From Brassica napus (lineage: Eukaryota; Streptophyta; Magnoliopsida; Brassicales; Brassicaceae): a stretch of 64,000 bases of DNA. This document shows, piece after piece, positions 22,680 to 34,467 of this stretch (position 1 is its first letter; each line of letters starts with the position of its first letter). Made by a program: the position numbers and the translations under genes. The stretch lies in NCBI RefSeq assembly GCF_020379485.1, contig NC_063450.1, forward strand, positions 48,760,681 to 48,824,680, given 5' to 3'. The notes under the pieces were generated by a model, which had not been told where the DNA came from, did not search any database, and saw only the letters and a list, made by a program, of their open reading frames with translations.

Positions 22680-25600
22680 TCATCCAAGCCGGAACCAACT
22701 CTGTATCATGGTTGATGCTCGATTCGGATTGCTCTCCTTGAAGCTTTGCATTTTGTTTCTCAGCTGGCGGTCAATCAGTTTGAAGATCTGGTCCGTTGTT
22801 CGGAAAGTATTTGTGTGGAGTCTGCTGTTCCTCTCGTTCCAAATCCAATACACCGTTGCCTGCCAAGCAAGGAGGATTAGTAATCTCTGTGCTGTCGGAG
22901 TTGATAGGGTAGTCATCTGCGCTAGTGAGTCCTGCCATGTTCGAATAGGCAAAATCTGAAGGCGCCTCGCCACCATGTTCCACATATCATAACTGAAGGG
23001 GCAAGCAAAGAACAGATGATCTCTGCTTTTATGATTCTGGCTGCAAAGCAGACATCGGTCATCTACTTGTAATCCCCATTGAATGAGTCTGTCTCTTGTT
23101 GGGATTCTGTTCTGGATCACTAGCCACATGTGGAAGCTATGTCGCCGGATGGCCCTTGAAATCCAGACAGCAGCAAACCAATGGACATCAGGGTGCGGTT
23201 GAGCAAGGTAATCATAAAGAATACCTGTTTTGAAAGTAGGATGCACTTGCCCATTTATTTCCCACTCATAGTAGTCTTGATTCTCAGTTAGTTTCACAGT
23301 TGTCAGGTAGGAGTAGAGCTCAATTTGCGCTTCAGTTCGAGCTGGGGGAAGGGTCCAGGAGCCATTGGGACACAAAGAGGCAACTGTAGCCTTTTGCGGA
23401 ATGCCCAATCTTGAGTTTCTACCTGAGAGATGAGTGTATAGGTCCCCAAACGAAGTCCAATTATCCGACCAAAACCGAGCTGTTTCTCCATTTTGGAGCC
23501 TGAGCTTTATCAAGGGAAATACCACACTTTTCAGCTTGAGCAGTTTGTTTACTAGCCAGGAGTAGGCTTGCTTGGGGGTTGTTGTCCAGTAGTTATGTAC
23601 CGAGCCTTTAAGAATCACCTCCTTGAACCAAGTTACCCATACTGACTCAAGTCTGAAGAAGAGCATCCAAACGAGTCTGAACATACACGCCTTATTCCAG
23701 GTACACAAGTCTTTAACACCTAAGCCTCCCTGTCTTTTTGTTAGCACAACTGTTTCCCATGAAACTCTTGCCGTGTTATGACCCTCCAAGCTACCTTTCC
23801 ACAGGAATTGATTACGGAGAGAGTTTATCCTCGCAATGCATGCTTTTGGCAATAGAAAAGCAGAGCACCAGAAAGTATTGATTCCAGCGATCACCATTTT
23901 TATAAGCAGCAGTCTTCCCGAGAAGGAGAGTGATTTTACTGACCATGGGGAGAACTTGGTCTTGATTTGGTGAATGAGAGGCTCAGCACTCACAAGAGAC
24001 AGCTTCTTAGAGTTTAACGGTACCCCCAAGTAGCGGAATGGAAGCGAGCCTAGCACCATACCCGTCGAAGTTTGAATCAGGTCAGTTTCAATTTGCGATA
24101 ACCCTGAAGCATAGAAGCTAGTTTTTTGCATACTAACTGCCAGACCTGATCGCTGCTCATATTCTTTCAAAACTTGCAGAACTTGCTGAACGGAGCCAAT
24201 GGAACCATCAATGAAGATCAGTAGATCATCAGCAAAGGAGAGATGGGTAAGTTTGATAGAGGAACATCGTGAATGGTACTGAAAATTTCCTTGCGCCGCC
24301 GCTCTGTTTAGCATATAGGATAAGCAGTTCATTGCAATCACAAATAAATAGGGCGAGAGAGGATCCCCTTGTCTTAATCCTCTCTTTCCTTTGAAGAAAC
24401 CGTGAACTGACCCATTGTAGCCAACCATATAACTTAAAGTACAGACACAAGCCTTTAACTGCCTGATGTAACGTGCAGGAAAGTGAAGTCCCTCAAGGCA
24501 GGAGAACATGAACTCCCAAGATAGTGTATCAAACGCCTTCGCAATGTCCACCTTAATGGTAATCCTCTTGGACCCTTTGTTCTTGTGATAGCCATTTACC
24601 AGTTCACCTGCTAGGGTAGTATTCTCGACAAGTAGTCTCCCTTTTACAAAAGCTGTTTGACTTGGTAGAATTAAGTTAGATAGAACTTGCTTCAGGCGCT
24701 TGAGTAAGAGCCGCGAGATGACTTTATAGATAGTGTTTAGACAAGAAATATGCCGGAACTCTCTTATCTTTGTCGCGCCTGGGAATTTTGGGACTAAAGC
24801 AAGAATTGTTGAATTGGCTGTTGCAGGCAGGAAGTTTGTTGCAAAGAAAATCTTGATCGAGGCCAATACTTCAACACCAATGAAATCCCAAGAGGCTTTG
24901 AAGAACGCAGAAGTGAGTCCGTCTGGGCACGAAGCCTTGTTAGGGTTCTGTTTGAAGAAAGTAGACTTGATCTCTTCTTCCGTGGGGGTGGTCAACATCA
25001 GTTGGAGTATATGTTCAGGGAAAGAGAAGCCTGTGAGATCTGCAAACCAATCAGGGTGAGAGCGAAGCTGAGGCGGTTGATAGTTATGCGGTCCAAGTAC
25101 TGACCGGAAATGATTTACAGCATGATCACTCATCGCCTGCGGGTCCGTAATCCATGTATCTCCAGTCATAAAAGCTCTGATAGCAGTATAACACGCTCGT
25201 GTTTGGCAGATTCTGTGAAAATAAGTAGTGTTCATGTCTCCTTCTCTGAGCCAGTTAATGCGTGACTTTTGCCTGAAGAAGATCTCCTCAATCTCACGCA
25301 GGAAGTTCCATTTTTGGTGCAGCTCGCGTTCTACTTGGAAGGTGATTGGTGTTGGATCTTGCAAAGCTTGTACCTGCGTAAGTTGTAACAAACCGTTAGT
25401 CTCATTAATTCTCTCTTGAATCTTTGAATAGTTTTCTTTGTTTAGGAGTTTTAAGTCTCGCTTAATGAGTTTGAGCTTCCAGCACAGCTGCACTAGTGTT
25501 TGACACTCGTTTCCTGCAAGAATCCATGCGTCTTTTAGTAGCTTAGTGAACCCCGGATGTTTGATAAGGTAGTTTTGGAATTTAAATGGTTTTTTTCCGG

Positions 25601-26312
25601 CTGTAGGGAGGTTAAAGGCTAGGTCTAGGACACATGGGGCGTGGTCTGAGAAAAGGGGAGGGAGATAGGTGGCTAGGGCGTTCGGAAAGACAGACACAGA
25701 GGTACTGTTGACCAACAATCTATAGAGTTTCTTTGAGATTGGGCCATAGGGCTGAGAGTTGGTCCAGGTATGAGTAGCACCAATGTATCGGAGATCAAAG
25801 AGACCAAGTTGCATCATACAATCCCGAAGCTGGCACATGAGATAATCAGGCCCATTGATGTTAGGATCAGAATGTTCCGAGGGGTGCATTATCTGATTCA
25901 GGTCACCTCCTAAAAACTAGCAGCTACTATCTACGTCGTAGGTTGATTGAAGTTGAAGGAGTTCAGTCCAAAGATCAACCCTTTCCGAGCTTAGATTAGA
26001 AGCATAGATAGTAGATTAGTAGACTGGAGGCTTATTGGGAAAGAATAACTTGCAAGTTATGCATTGGCGACTCTGAGCTAGGACTTGAACTCTTAGGGTG
26101 TCCCTCCAGATAAGAATGATTCTACCATCCGGATCAGAGGAGTGATTGGAGGTAAAGTTCCAGTTCGGGCAGAGGGAGAAGAGAATAGGGCTAAGGGAAG
26201 GCTGTTTAATATGTGATTCTATTATAACTCCAAAAAGAGGCTTGTTAGAACTAAGCCAAGTACAAAAAGATCTATGCTTGGTCGGGTCATTTAGGCCTCG
26301 AACATTCTAAAA
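22680..26312 (-). pseudogene. LINE ORF2: endonuclease, reverse transcriptase, zinc-finger RT tail
   Basis: The 5' part is an AP-type endonuclease, with NVRGLND near 26300, GGRIILIW-like strands and FLGGDLNQIMHPSEH. It is interrupted by in-frame TAA at 26016-26018 and TAG at 25917-25919. From 25889 a frame of 1069 codons runs to the stop at 22680. Its reverse transcriptase shows AFVKGR, KVDIAKAFDTLSW, GLRQGDPLSPYLF and the catalytic FADD near 24230. The C-terminal zf-RVT region has FHMWLVIQNRIPTRDRL and CLLCSQNHKSRDHLFFACPFS. The RT half is well kept. The known function is target-primed reverse transcription; here the endonuclease stops prevent a full product. Confidence 0.9.
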
Positions 26313-26351
26313 AAAAGAGTTTGACACTCATCAGGCGGTAGGTTGAGGATC

Positions 26352-28141
26352 CTACGAGGGAATGGAGGGACCTCGAGAAAAAGAGCTAGAAGAGTTAAGC
26401 AAAAGAGTAGAAGGCGAAACAGTCAAGGAAATGGTTTGAGAAGGGTTGGGAGGGTGAAAAAGTGAGGGGTCAGGGAGGGCGATGGACGCAGAGAAGGGGT
26501 TTGAGTTTGTGGTTAAGGGAGGAGAGAGGGTTGGTGATGAACGGGATCTTTTTAGAGAAGGTCTTTTGATAGGTTCAGGTGTAAGAAAAAGGTTTGATGG
26601 TTTAAGAGGCGGGATGAAAGAGGGGTTTAGAGAGCGAGATGAGGTTTTGTGATGAGATGGGTGAGACAGTGAGAGTTGGTTTTCAGAGGGTGGAGGAAGT
26701 GTTGTATTTTCAGGCTCAGAGATAGGTGAAGGAGGGGGAGCGGGAGCAGAAGCTACCACTTCAGAAGAAACCATCTGAAAGGCAGCAGCTGCAGAGTTCT
26801 GAGGTACATGGCGATATCTTTTACTCTGCTAAGGAGACACTTTTGCAGGCACTGATTTTTTCTTTGCAGCATCAGATTCATTTGGTGGAGGCGCATAAGA
26901 GAGGCAGTTGCGAACTATATGGCCAAGCTCGTGGCAGTGCGAGCAAGTTGGAGGAACCCACAGATAATGAATTGAGACTTCAACAACCTCGCCATCTTCC
27001 CTTTCAAATTCAACAACACTAGGAAGCGGCTGCGTAAGATCTACCTCCACTTTGACATGCGATAAGGTTAGACTGATAAGATTTTTGGTAAAATCATCAG
27101 TCTCTTTTGGTTCACCAACTAAACCAGCCACTAAGCTCATTCCTTCATCATGTCTTAGGTCTAGAGGTACTCCAGTGAGATGAGCCCAGATCTTTATAAC
27201 CTTGAGAGGTGGAGTAGATTTTGAGTGAGCCGATGACCATTGCGCCGTGTGGAACATTGAGTCCCCAACATACTAGATACTCTTCTCAAGAATCTTCTCT
27301 CTAAGGTAGTCACTTTGAATCCTTACAATTGTTGAGTGATTTACTGGATTGTAATGAATCTCCAAACGCTTTCTTTTACCCCACATGTGGTTAAGGACAC
27401 TTTGAATCTGGTTGAAAGGAAGAGCTTTCCCATTAAAGTAACAGATTATAAAGTCTTTGTGTAACTCTGCTCCTTTTTGAAAAACAGAGTCAGGGATCAA
27501 AATTCGTGGGTGATCATTTGCTCCAATGGTAACTGGAGCAATCCTTCTTAGAGTCTTATCTTTAGACCTCCGGATTCTCTCGACCAGGGTGGGGACGTTT
27601 ACATCTTTTGGAGGTGGAAATGTGGAGTTACAGTCTAGGGTTTCGTTCTGAGTTATTGGGTTAGGGTTATGATTTCGGAAGGGGAGCAAAGGGTTTGAGG
27701 AGGAGGCTTTATTGGTTTGAAGAGGAGAAGTAGTTTTGGGTGGGAGAGTTTTTAAAGTTTGGCTACGGTTGAGCTCAGATTGAAGCTCATGAACAGTGAC
27801 GTTACCAGATCCATGAGCAGGAGCAGTGGGGGGCATGACTACATCAACTACTTGTGAAGCAGCTTCAATACTCTCAGTTTTAGCTGAGGCCATGACGATA
27901 TAGCAGTTGGGGGGCTGGCTCCTTTACATACTGTAGAGGAAGTTACAGATCTATAAAAAGTTTTTACAGATTTTTGGACAGTCTTTGCTTCAGAAAGGGA
28001 AGGGAAGTTGTTTGGAGAGAGAGGGGAGGAGGGATCAGGAGGGTCAGGGAGGGCGGGCAGAGGGTCAGGGGATTCACCAGCAGCTTCAGACGGAGGATTC
28101 CGGCCAGAAACGTGGCCATGGACACGCCATACACTGTGCAT
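26352..28141 (-). pseudogene. LINE ORF1: DUF4283/zinc-knuckle nucleic-acid-binding protein
   Basis: The likely start is an ATG at 28141, with a Pro-rich N terminus. Around 27850-27893 the frame shifts to the one beginning at 27893. The following block (residues such as LIPDSVFQKGAELHKDFIIC) and the next (IKIWAHLTGVPLDLR) form a DUF4283-like domain. A zinc knuckle CSHCHELGHIVRNC (C-x2-C-x4-H-x4-C) follows near 26920. In-frame TAG codons occur at 27273-27275, where a Trp is expected, and at 26829-26831. The Ser/Pro-rich tail ends at 26352. The protein would normally coat the LINE RNA; this copy is disabled. Confidence 0.82.
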
Positions 28142-28371
28142 CGAAGTTTGTGTCTGAGAGTTTTTGACAATTTTTTTTTTATTAAAACAATTTTTGTCGA
28201 CTACTACAAAATCTTTGTTATTCGATTTCTTATGGTCTATTGTTATGATGTGTATCGTCAATTTATCTTTTGTTTAGCAATGTTTCAGTCTAGTGGTTTT
28301 GATGTATTATCTGTGGAGTTGAACTATTTTAAATTTCTAATGAAAGTTTGGTTAGAAGAAAAAAAAAGGGG

Positions 28372-28413
28372 GTCTAAATAAGAGTATCATGCATGTGCTT
28401 CATATGTACATAT
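28372..28413 (+). repeat. about 40-bp direct repeat flanking the LINE region (right copy)
   Basis: Matches 22417-22455. It lies about 155 bp outside the LINE's candidate target duplication. Confidence 0.7.
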
Positions 28414-30258
28414 AGATAATATTTTAAGGTACACATATATAACATATGTATCATGATGGGGAAAGTTCAACAGTTAGAGAGGAACTTTTGTATCTTATTT
28501 TATCTAGCTATGATTTTATATAATATCATACATATGTATGCAATTGTTCATTTAAATTTTATATCGTAGTGTTCATTTTAAAATACACAATTGATCAACT
28601 GCTTAATTATCTAAAATGAGTTTCCTATATTAACAAGATTAATCTAGTAAATAATGATTAAGGTAAAGAAATATATTTGGTCTTACTTTGTCAAATCTGT
28701 CGCAAAGAGGCTCAGAGAAAGGAGTCCTGGGGATGTTGCGTTTGGTTGGTGAAAATGACTTCTGAACAAATACGAAAGGATAGGGTGCGTGCCTATGTAC
28801 GCAAACACACGTGCGACTCATACATTTGGACACGAATACTTGTTCAATATCAAATAAATTAAATGTAGTTTGTATTTACCATAAATTTTAATAGCTAAAA
28901 CTAGTAACCACATTTGTCCAAAAAAAAAACTAGTATCCATGAAGTTTATACTAGTTGACAAAATTATGCATAGTCAAGTGAATTTTTAGTAGCTATTAGT
29001 GGCATTTGTAATTTTATATAAGTTTTATTTCTCAAAATTACCATAAGATATTAATAAATTAAAACCAAATTTAATATTTTATGTTTTTATAAAAGTTATG
29101 TTTAGTTAAAATATTTGTAGTTGATCATTCGACTATTTATTGTTCCAAAATTCATTTGCAATACCTATTGATCATATAAGAATTTGTCCATGGTTTAGTT
29201 TTTAGGATATCATATAATTCGTTTGATCCAGTTTTGATATGGTAAATTAGAACAGATCTAGAGATACGGAAAAATACTGTAAAATATCAGATAATCTTCT
29301 ACAAAAGGGATATGCTAGTATACAATATTTGGAATACTTTTATAAAATGATGAAACATATGTAGTATCACTAGTATACCAAAATAAGAGTTGTGACCAAC
29401 TTTTAAATGAATATAACATTTCTAGGTTTCTGGACGTAATACACTGTATTTTAAAAATTAATTTGAGGCATTGAACTGCAATGCCAAAATATTAATTTAT
29501 TTTCTTAAACCTGAAATGAGTTTTGCAAACAGAGTTTGTTGACTATGCTTCTAATGGATTCATATAACCATTTCCATAATTTCCATAATTTACATTGTTA
29601 GTTTATTTAAAACCTGTTTATGTTCATATGGTATAAAACCAGAAGAGTGTATTTTTCTGTTCTTTGTCAAGTTCAATTCAACCAAAAAGTTAGTAATTAA
29701 TGCTTTACAGTCCTTTTCTTTGGTTCAGATTTTTCTGATTTGTGTTTAGAACTACGGCTCAAAATAATATTTAAATACAATAATTTTCCTAATTAGATTT
29801 GTCCACACCAAATACATATATATGTTCATCTTCGTTGCCCTGTGAGTGTGAGTCAGTAAAAACTAGACTCACGAAAGTATAATTCACTAAGTAATGCACA
29901 TATTAGTGAATTACTGTCGTATCAAATTAATAAAAATAAAATTAAAACGTCGGTTAAAGCATATGTCGAAATTAATATATTTTTTTTCTTCAGGGAAATA
30001 AATTCTTGCATATCACAATTGCTTCGTACACCTTGTGTGTCTCTTGCCTTCTTTGTAATCATGGCCCTAGAAAAAATGTAGCATCCTTGTATTTGTTTCC
30101 GTGTGATCAAGTCCCAGGTGTTTGTTCCCTGTAATTAAGACTACCCTAATCGTTTTTTTTTCTTAAGAGACTACCCTAATGCATCAAAAAAATACCAAAA
30201 AAAACTGAAGTACTTCCTTTTCTGTTAATCTAGAGAAGTAAATTTGTATAAAAAAAAG
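28414..30258. other. AT-rich intergenic DNA
   Basis: No gene or bounded element recognised. Confidence 0.5.
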
Positions 30259-30440
30259 TAGGGCTGGGCAAAAAACCCGGATCCGAAAAATCGAACCGAA
30301 CCCGATCCGAAAAAGTAGTATCGAACCCGAACCGAAATTGATTAAATATCCGAATGGATTCAAAATTTTGGTATTTAGAGAACCGAAACCGAATCCGATC
30401 CGAACCGAAGTATTTCGGGTACCCGATTATATCCGAAATT
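30259..30440. mobile_element. one end of a hAT-like element
   Basis: TAGGGCTGGGCA at 30259-30270 is a typical hAT terminus, followed by dense CCGAA/CCGAT words (GAACCGAACCCGATCCG) like hAT subterminal repeats. No matching right end was found, so the element is probably truncated. Confidence 0.5.
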
Positions 30441-30783
30441 GATTTGTATACCTATATATATTAATTATTTTTAGATTTAATATATATTAAGAACATCAAA
30501 ATATATAAGATACTTTTAACTTATCCAAAATACTTATAAATATATACAAATAGTAAAAAGTAACATGTCTAAAATAGCTAAAGTATACTCAAAACACCAA
30601 CAATACTTATTGATTCTCAATCCAAATATTCAAACCAAACTAATTTATATGTTAAAAGATTTTGTCACAAAAGAGCATTAAAAAAAGAAAATGACCAAAA
30701 GAAGTTTCATTAAAAATGTAAAAGACTATTTTACCTCTTACGGTATAGATGTATAAGTAGTAAGAAAATAAAAAAAATAAAAA

Positions 30784-31316
30784 GTTGCTTTTATATTTTT
30801 TTCAAATTCGAAGATTTTTATAATTTTTCTATTTAAAAAATAATATTTTTTTGAAATTTTTCTTTTTGAAATTCGAAAATGTTTTTGAAACTATTTAAAA
30901 AAATATTTTACAATTATTAAGATTTTTAAATGTAATTATTATTATTTATGTTAAAAATATAATATTTTTAAATATAATTATATATTCAAAAATGTAAAAA
31001 TATATAAATGTAATGAATTATAGTTTTGAACATATAATTTAGATTTAAGGTGCAATAGATATTTGGTAAGAATAATTTTTTTTTTCTAGTAATTTTATCA
31101 CAAGGATATTTTTGAGTAAAAATGAATAGAATTCATCTCTCAATAACACTAGATTTAGTTAGAATCAGAGAATCAATAATAACTAAACGTTTTGAATAAC
31201 AAGAGATTTGAATGGATTTTGAAAATTTTTGAACCAATAATAATGGATTCTACTAAGATTTTTGAAATTCAAGAATCAATAACAATAGATTCTTAAAATT
31301 CACAGACTCTACACAA
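30784..31316. repeat. tandem duplication of AT-rich DNA, copy 1
   Basis: About 530 bp that is repeated immediately to the right at 31317-31812. Shared blocks include TTTTTGAAATTCGAAAATG, GAATAGAATTCATCTC and CACAGACTCTACACAA, the last marking the copy ends. Confidence 0.8.
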
Positions 31317-31812
31317 GTTGTTTTTATATTTTTTTTCAAATTCAAACATTTTTATAATTTTTCTATTTAAAAAAATAATATTTTTTTTGAAATTTTTCTT
31401 TTTGAAATTCGAAAATGTTTTTTGAAACTATTTAAAAAAATATTTTACAATTATTAAGATTTGTAAATGTAATTATTATTATTTATATTAAAAATATAAT
31501 ATTTTTAAAAATAATTTTATATTCAAAAATGTAAAAGTATATAAATGTAATGAATTATAGTTTTGAACATATAATTTAGATTTAAGGTGCAATAGATATT
31601 TGGTAAGAATAATTATTTTTTTTCTAGTATTTTTATCACAGATATTTTTGAGTAAAAATGAATAGAATTCATCTCCCAATAACACTAGATTTAGTTAGAA
31701 TTAGAAAATCAATAATAACTAAACTTTTTGAATAACAAGATTCAATAACAATAAGTTTAGAAATCCAAGATTCAATAACAATAAATTGTTAAAATTCACA
31801 GACTCTACACAA
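31317..31812. repeat. tandem duplication of AT-rich DNA, copy 2
   Basis: Second copy of 30784-31316, slightly shortened by deletions near 31735-31790. Confidence 0.8.
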
Positions 31813-32601
31813 ATTCATCTCACAATAACCCCTCTCTCCCCCTCCTTAGGTTTTGATGCATTCAAGAAAGCTTGAACATTACCAAACAAAAAAACATTCA
31901 AAATAAATCCTTCAACCATTTGATCATCCACCACCATTTTGGTTAAGAAAGGTACAAATATTTAATTTATAATCTCTATCAACAGTATATATATATATAC
32001 ATATAACTGTACGTATATGTTAATATACCATCAACAAAAAGAAAACATATATATTTATATTATATATACGTATCAATTTGATAAAAAAATACATATCAGT
32101 ATTACTATTTAGTGTAATAACAAAATTAAAGAATAAAAGCAAACCAACTTGATTTTTTCCTTTTCTCGCCAATCATTGTTATTTATAAAACGAATCATTG
32201 TTATTTATAAAAAAAATGCTCTGGGATAGTATGTTAATTCTTTTTTTTGGTCAAACAAGTATTAATTCCTTTTTTTTTTTTGATCAAACAAGTATTAATT
32301 CCTTTTTAAACTCAATACATCAACACAAAACAAAAAGTGACATTTCAACACCTTAGGTATCGAGACTTCAGAGATAGAAGTTTGGTGCACAAAAAAAAAA
32401 GGTATCGAGGCTTCCGCTCCACCACTTTCCTCTATTTTCTCTACAACTCTCATGTCTAATTATTAATTAAAATATAAGACTCTTAATCATCGCTTCTTTC
32501 CTTAATCAAAAGTTTTAAGTCACCCTCTTGCTTTACTCCCATTTTCAAGTTACCACTTGCGTAACGTACGAGTAATGCCATCGTCATTCATAATATATTA
32601 A
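31813..32601. other. AT-rich intergenic DNA
   Basis: No gene seen. Contains a short local duplication (AATCATTGTTATTTATAAA twice near 32172-32212). Confidence 0.4.
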
Positions 32602-33308
32602 CTAGATCTTGACGGTGTGTCCACACGGATGTTTGTTTTAATTTGTAAGAATATTATAAATTTATAACTTATTATTAATTGTGAGATTTTAAAAATTATG
32701 GTCCCGTTATATATTATTTTTTGACTATTATTGTATTTGTAATACAAATAAAAAAATACTAATACATTCATATATCAATTTTTTTGTTTCATTGTTTATT
32801 TGATATTGTAACCCAAATATTATAACTATTTCTAGTATTGTATATCTAATTCTATTTCGGTGGTCTATAAAAAAATTAGGAAAATGTTTACTCAATCTAT
32901 TAGTTCATTTGTATTGTATTTTTTATATATATTGAAAGCAATTTTATAATCGTTATTGGAAAATACATTAGTAAAAATCAATTTTTGAATACATGTATAT
33001 TTTTGAATCAATTTTTGTTTTGAATTTTGTTTAATGATTAATTTAGACAAAATATATTTTTAGTTAATTAGATTGGACCAGTTGCACAAAAAAGTAATTA
33101 GATTGAGTAATTTCGTATATTTTAAATCTGGTCCAAACAGATAATTTGTAAAAATATAATGGACTTCCAGTTTTTTAATAACATAAGCCTATTATTTTTT
33201 TAATATACTGCTATTCATATTTTCAAAAAACATTATATTTCTTTTTAATTATGTTATTCTTGTTTCCAAACATTCCCAAAGGTACTTCTACTTTAATAAA
33301 ATAGAAGA
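32602..33308 (-). mobile_element. non-autonomous Helitron (minus strand)
   Basis: On the minus strand the right terminus is a hairpin (CCGTGTG..CACACC) followed by GTCAAGAT and CTAG (32605-32602), then T. The left terminus TCTTCTATTTTATTAAAG at 33308 is preceded by A, matching the A|TC...CTAG|T rule. No coding sequence. Confidence 0.65.
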
Positions 33309-33529
33309 TATAATATTGCAAAAATATGTTGTTATTTATTTTTTCATGTCACTATTAAATATCATATTTGTGTCATCATATAATTAATTGTGTTTTATCC
33401 CTACCATCATATAAGTAATCATATAATTAATAGTATTTTATATGTATCATCATATAAATAATCATATATATTATATTTTTAAAACTTAATATGAAATATA
33501 AAAATCATAATTTACGTTGGTGTTTGAAA

Positions 33530-33948
33530 TTGCTTTGTATTGTATTTTTTAAATATATTTTAAGAAAATTATAATGGTTATAAAAAAATATTTTAGTAAA
33601 ATCAATTTTTGAATATATACATACATATATATTTGATATAAATCAATTTTAAATTAATATTTGATTTGAAATATGTATATAATATTTAAATTTTATTTTA
33701 TGATTATTTTAGACAAAGATGTTTTTAGGTAATTAGATTGAGCCAGCCATTTTCGTATATTTTAAAGCTGACCCATATATATAATTTTCAAAATAAATGA
33801 ATTTCTAATTTTTCTTGATAACATAAGCCCATTACTTTTTTCTTTAATATATTGCTATCCATGTTTCCAAACAACGCTATATTTTTTTTTAACTGATATC
33901 TATGTTACCAAACAAAAGTTTAAAGTACTTCTACTTTAATAAAATAGA
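33530..33948 (-). mobile_element. partial second Helitron of the same family
   Basis: Resembles 32935-33308: ATTAGATTGAG, TTCGTATATTTTAAA and the terminal block ACTTCTACTTTAATAAAATAGA appear in both. The 5' terminus is at 33948, but no hairpin/CTAG end was found. Confidence 0.5.
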
Positions 33949-33986
33949 TACATTATGCATATATATATGTGTAAAATGTTAAATAT

Positions 33987-34462
33987 TGTTGGACCCAATT
34001 TTGGTCATATTGTTAATGGGCCACGATCGACCAAATGGGCCGCGAAGATTTGAAGCCTAGTGCGAGTATTCGAGCTCCAAACGAAGACTTCGAAGATCTG
34101 GAGATTGCGGAAAGACTGCTGAGATCGCGGAGCGGTTGCGAGCACCGCGAGAGCAGCATGCTATAAAGTAAGAGGAACGGACTCGAAGAATGACACGTTG
34201 AAAACCCTAGAGAGAGCGACACCCACATTTCGACCTTGTTTTCATCAACCTTTAGATCTTTTCTTTGCACGATCTGATTGTAACATTCGATCTTATTTTA
34301 CTCATTGTATTCAATCTCATTCATCAATAAAAGTCCATTTTTGCCTAGCGAAAACTGATTATATCGTTGTGTTCTAAAGATATCGTTGCCTACATCATTT
34401 ATCTTCTCCTGATTAAACTCCCGATCACTATCAAATTGTTAGTGTAGATCTTAGGATCTACA
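33987..34462 (+). mobile_element. solo LTR of a retrotransposon
   Basis: A 476-bp sequence starting TGTTGGACCC and ending GGATCTACA, flanked by a perfect 5-bp duplication AATAT (33982-33986 and 34463-34467). It contains a TATA-like GCTATAAAG near 34161 and AATAAAA near 34326, as expected for an LTR promoter and poly-A signal. No internal region or second LTR adjoins it, so it is probably the product of LTR-LTR recombination. Confidence 0.8.
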
Positions 34463-34467
34463 AATAT

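Larger units (their letters stand above)
22491..28202 (-). mobile_element. broken LINE (non-LTR retrotransposon), near full length
   Basis: The element reads leftwards: ORF1 (about 28141-26352), ORF2 (about 26312-22680), a short 3' UTR and a poly-A tail seen as a T-run at 22492-22503. A candidate duplication ACTACGAAATCTTT (22481-22494, overlapping the tail) matches ACTACAAAATCTTT (28203-28216) at 13 of 14 bases. Both ORFs carry premature stops, so it cannot transpose by itself. Confidence 0.88.
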
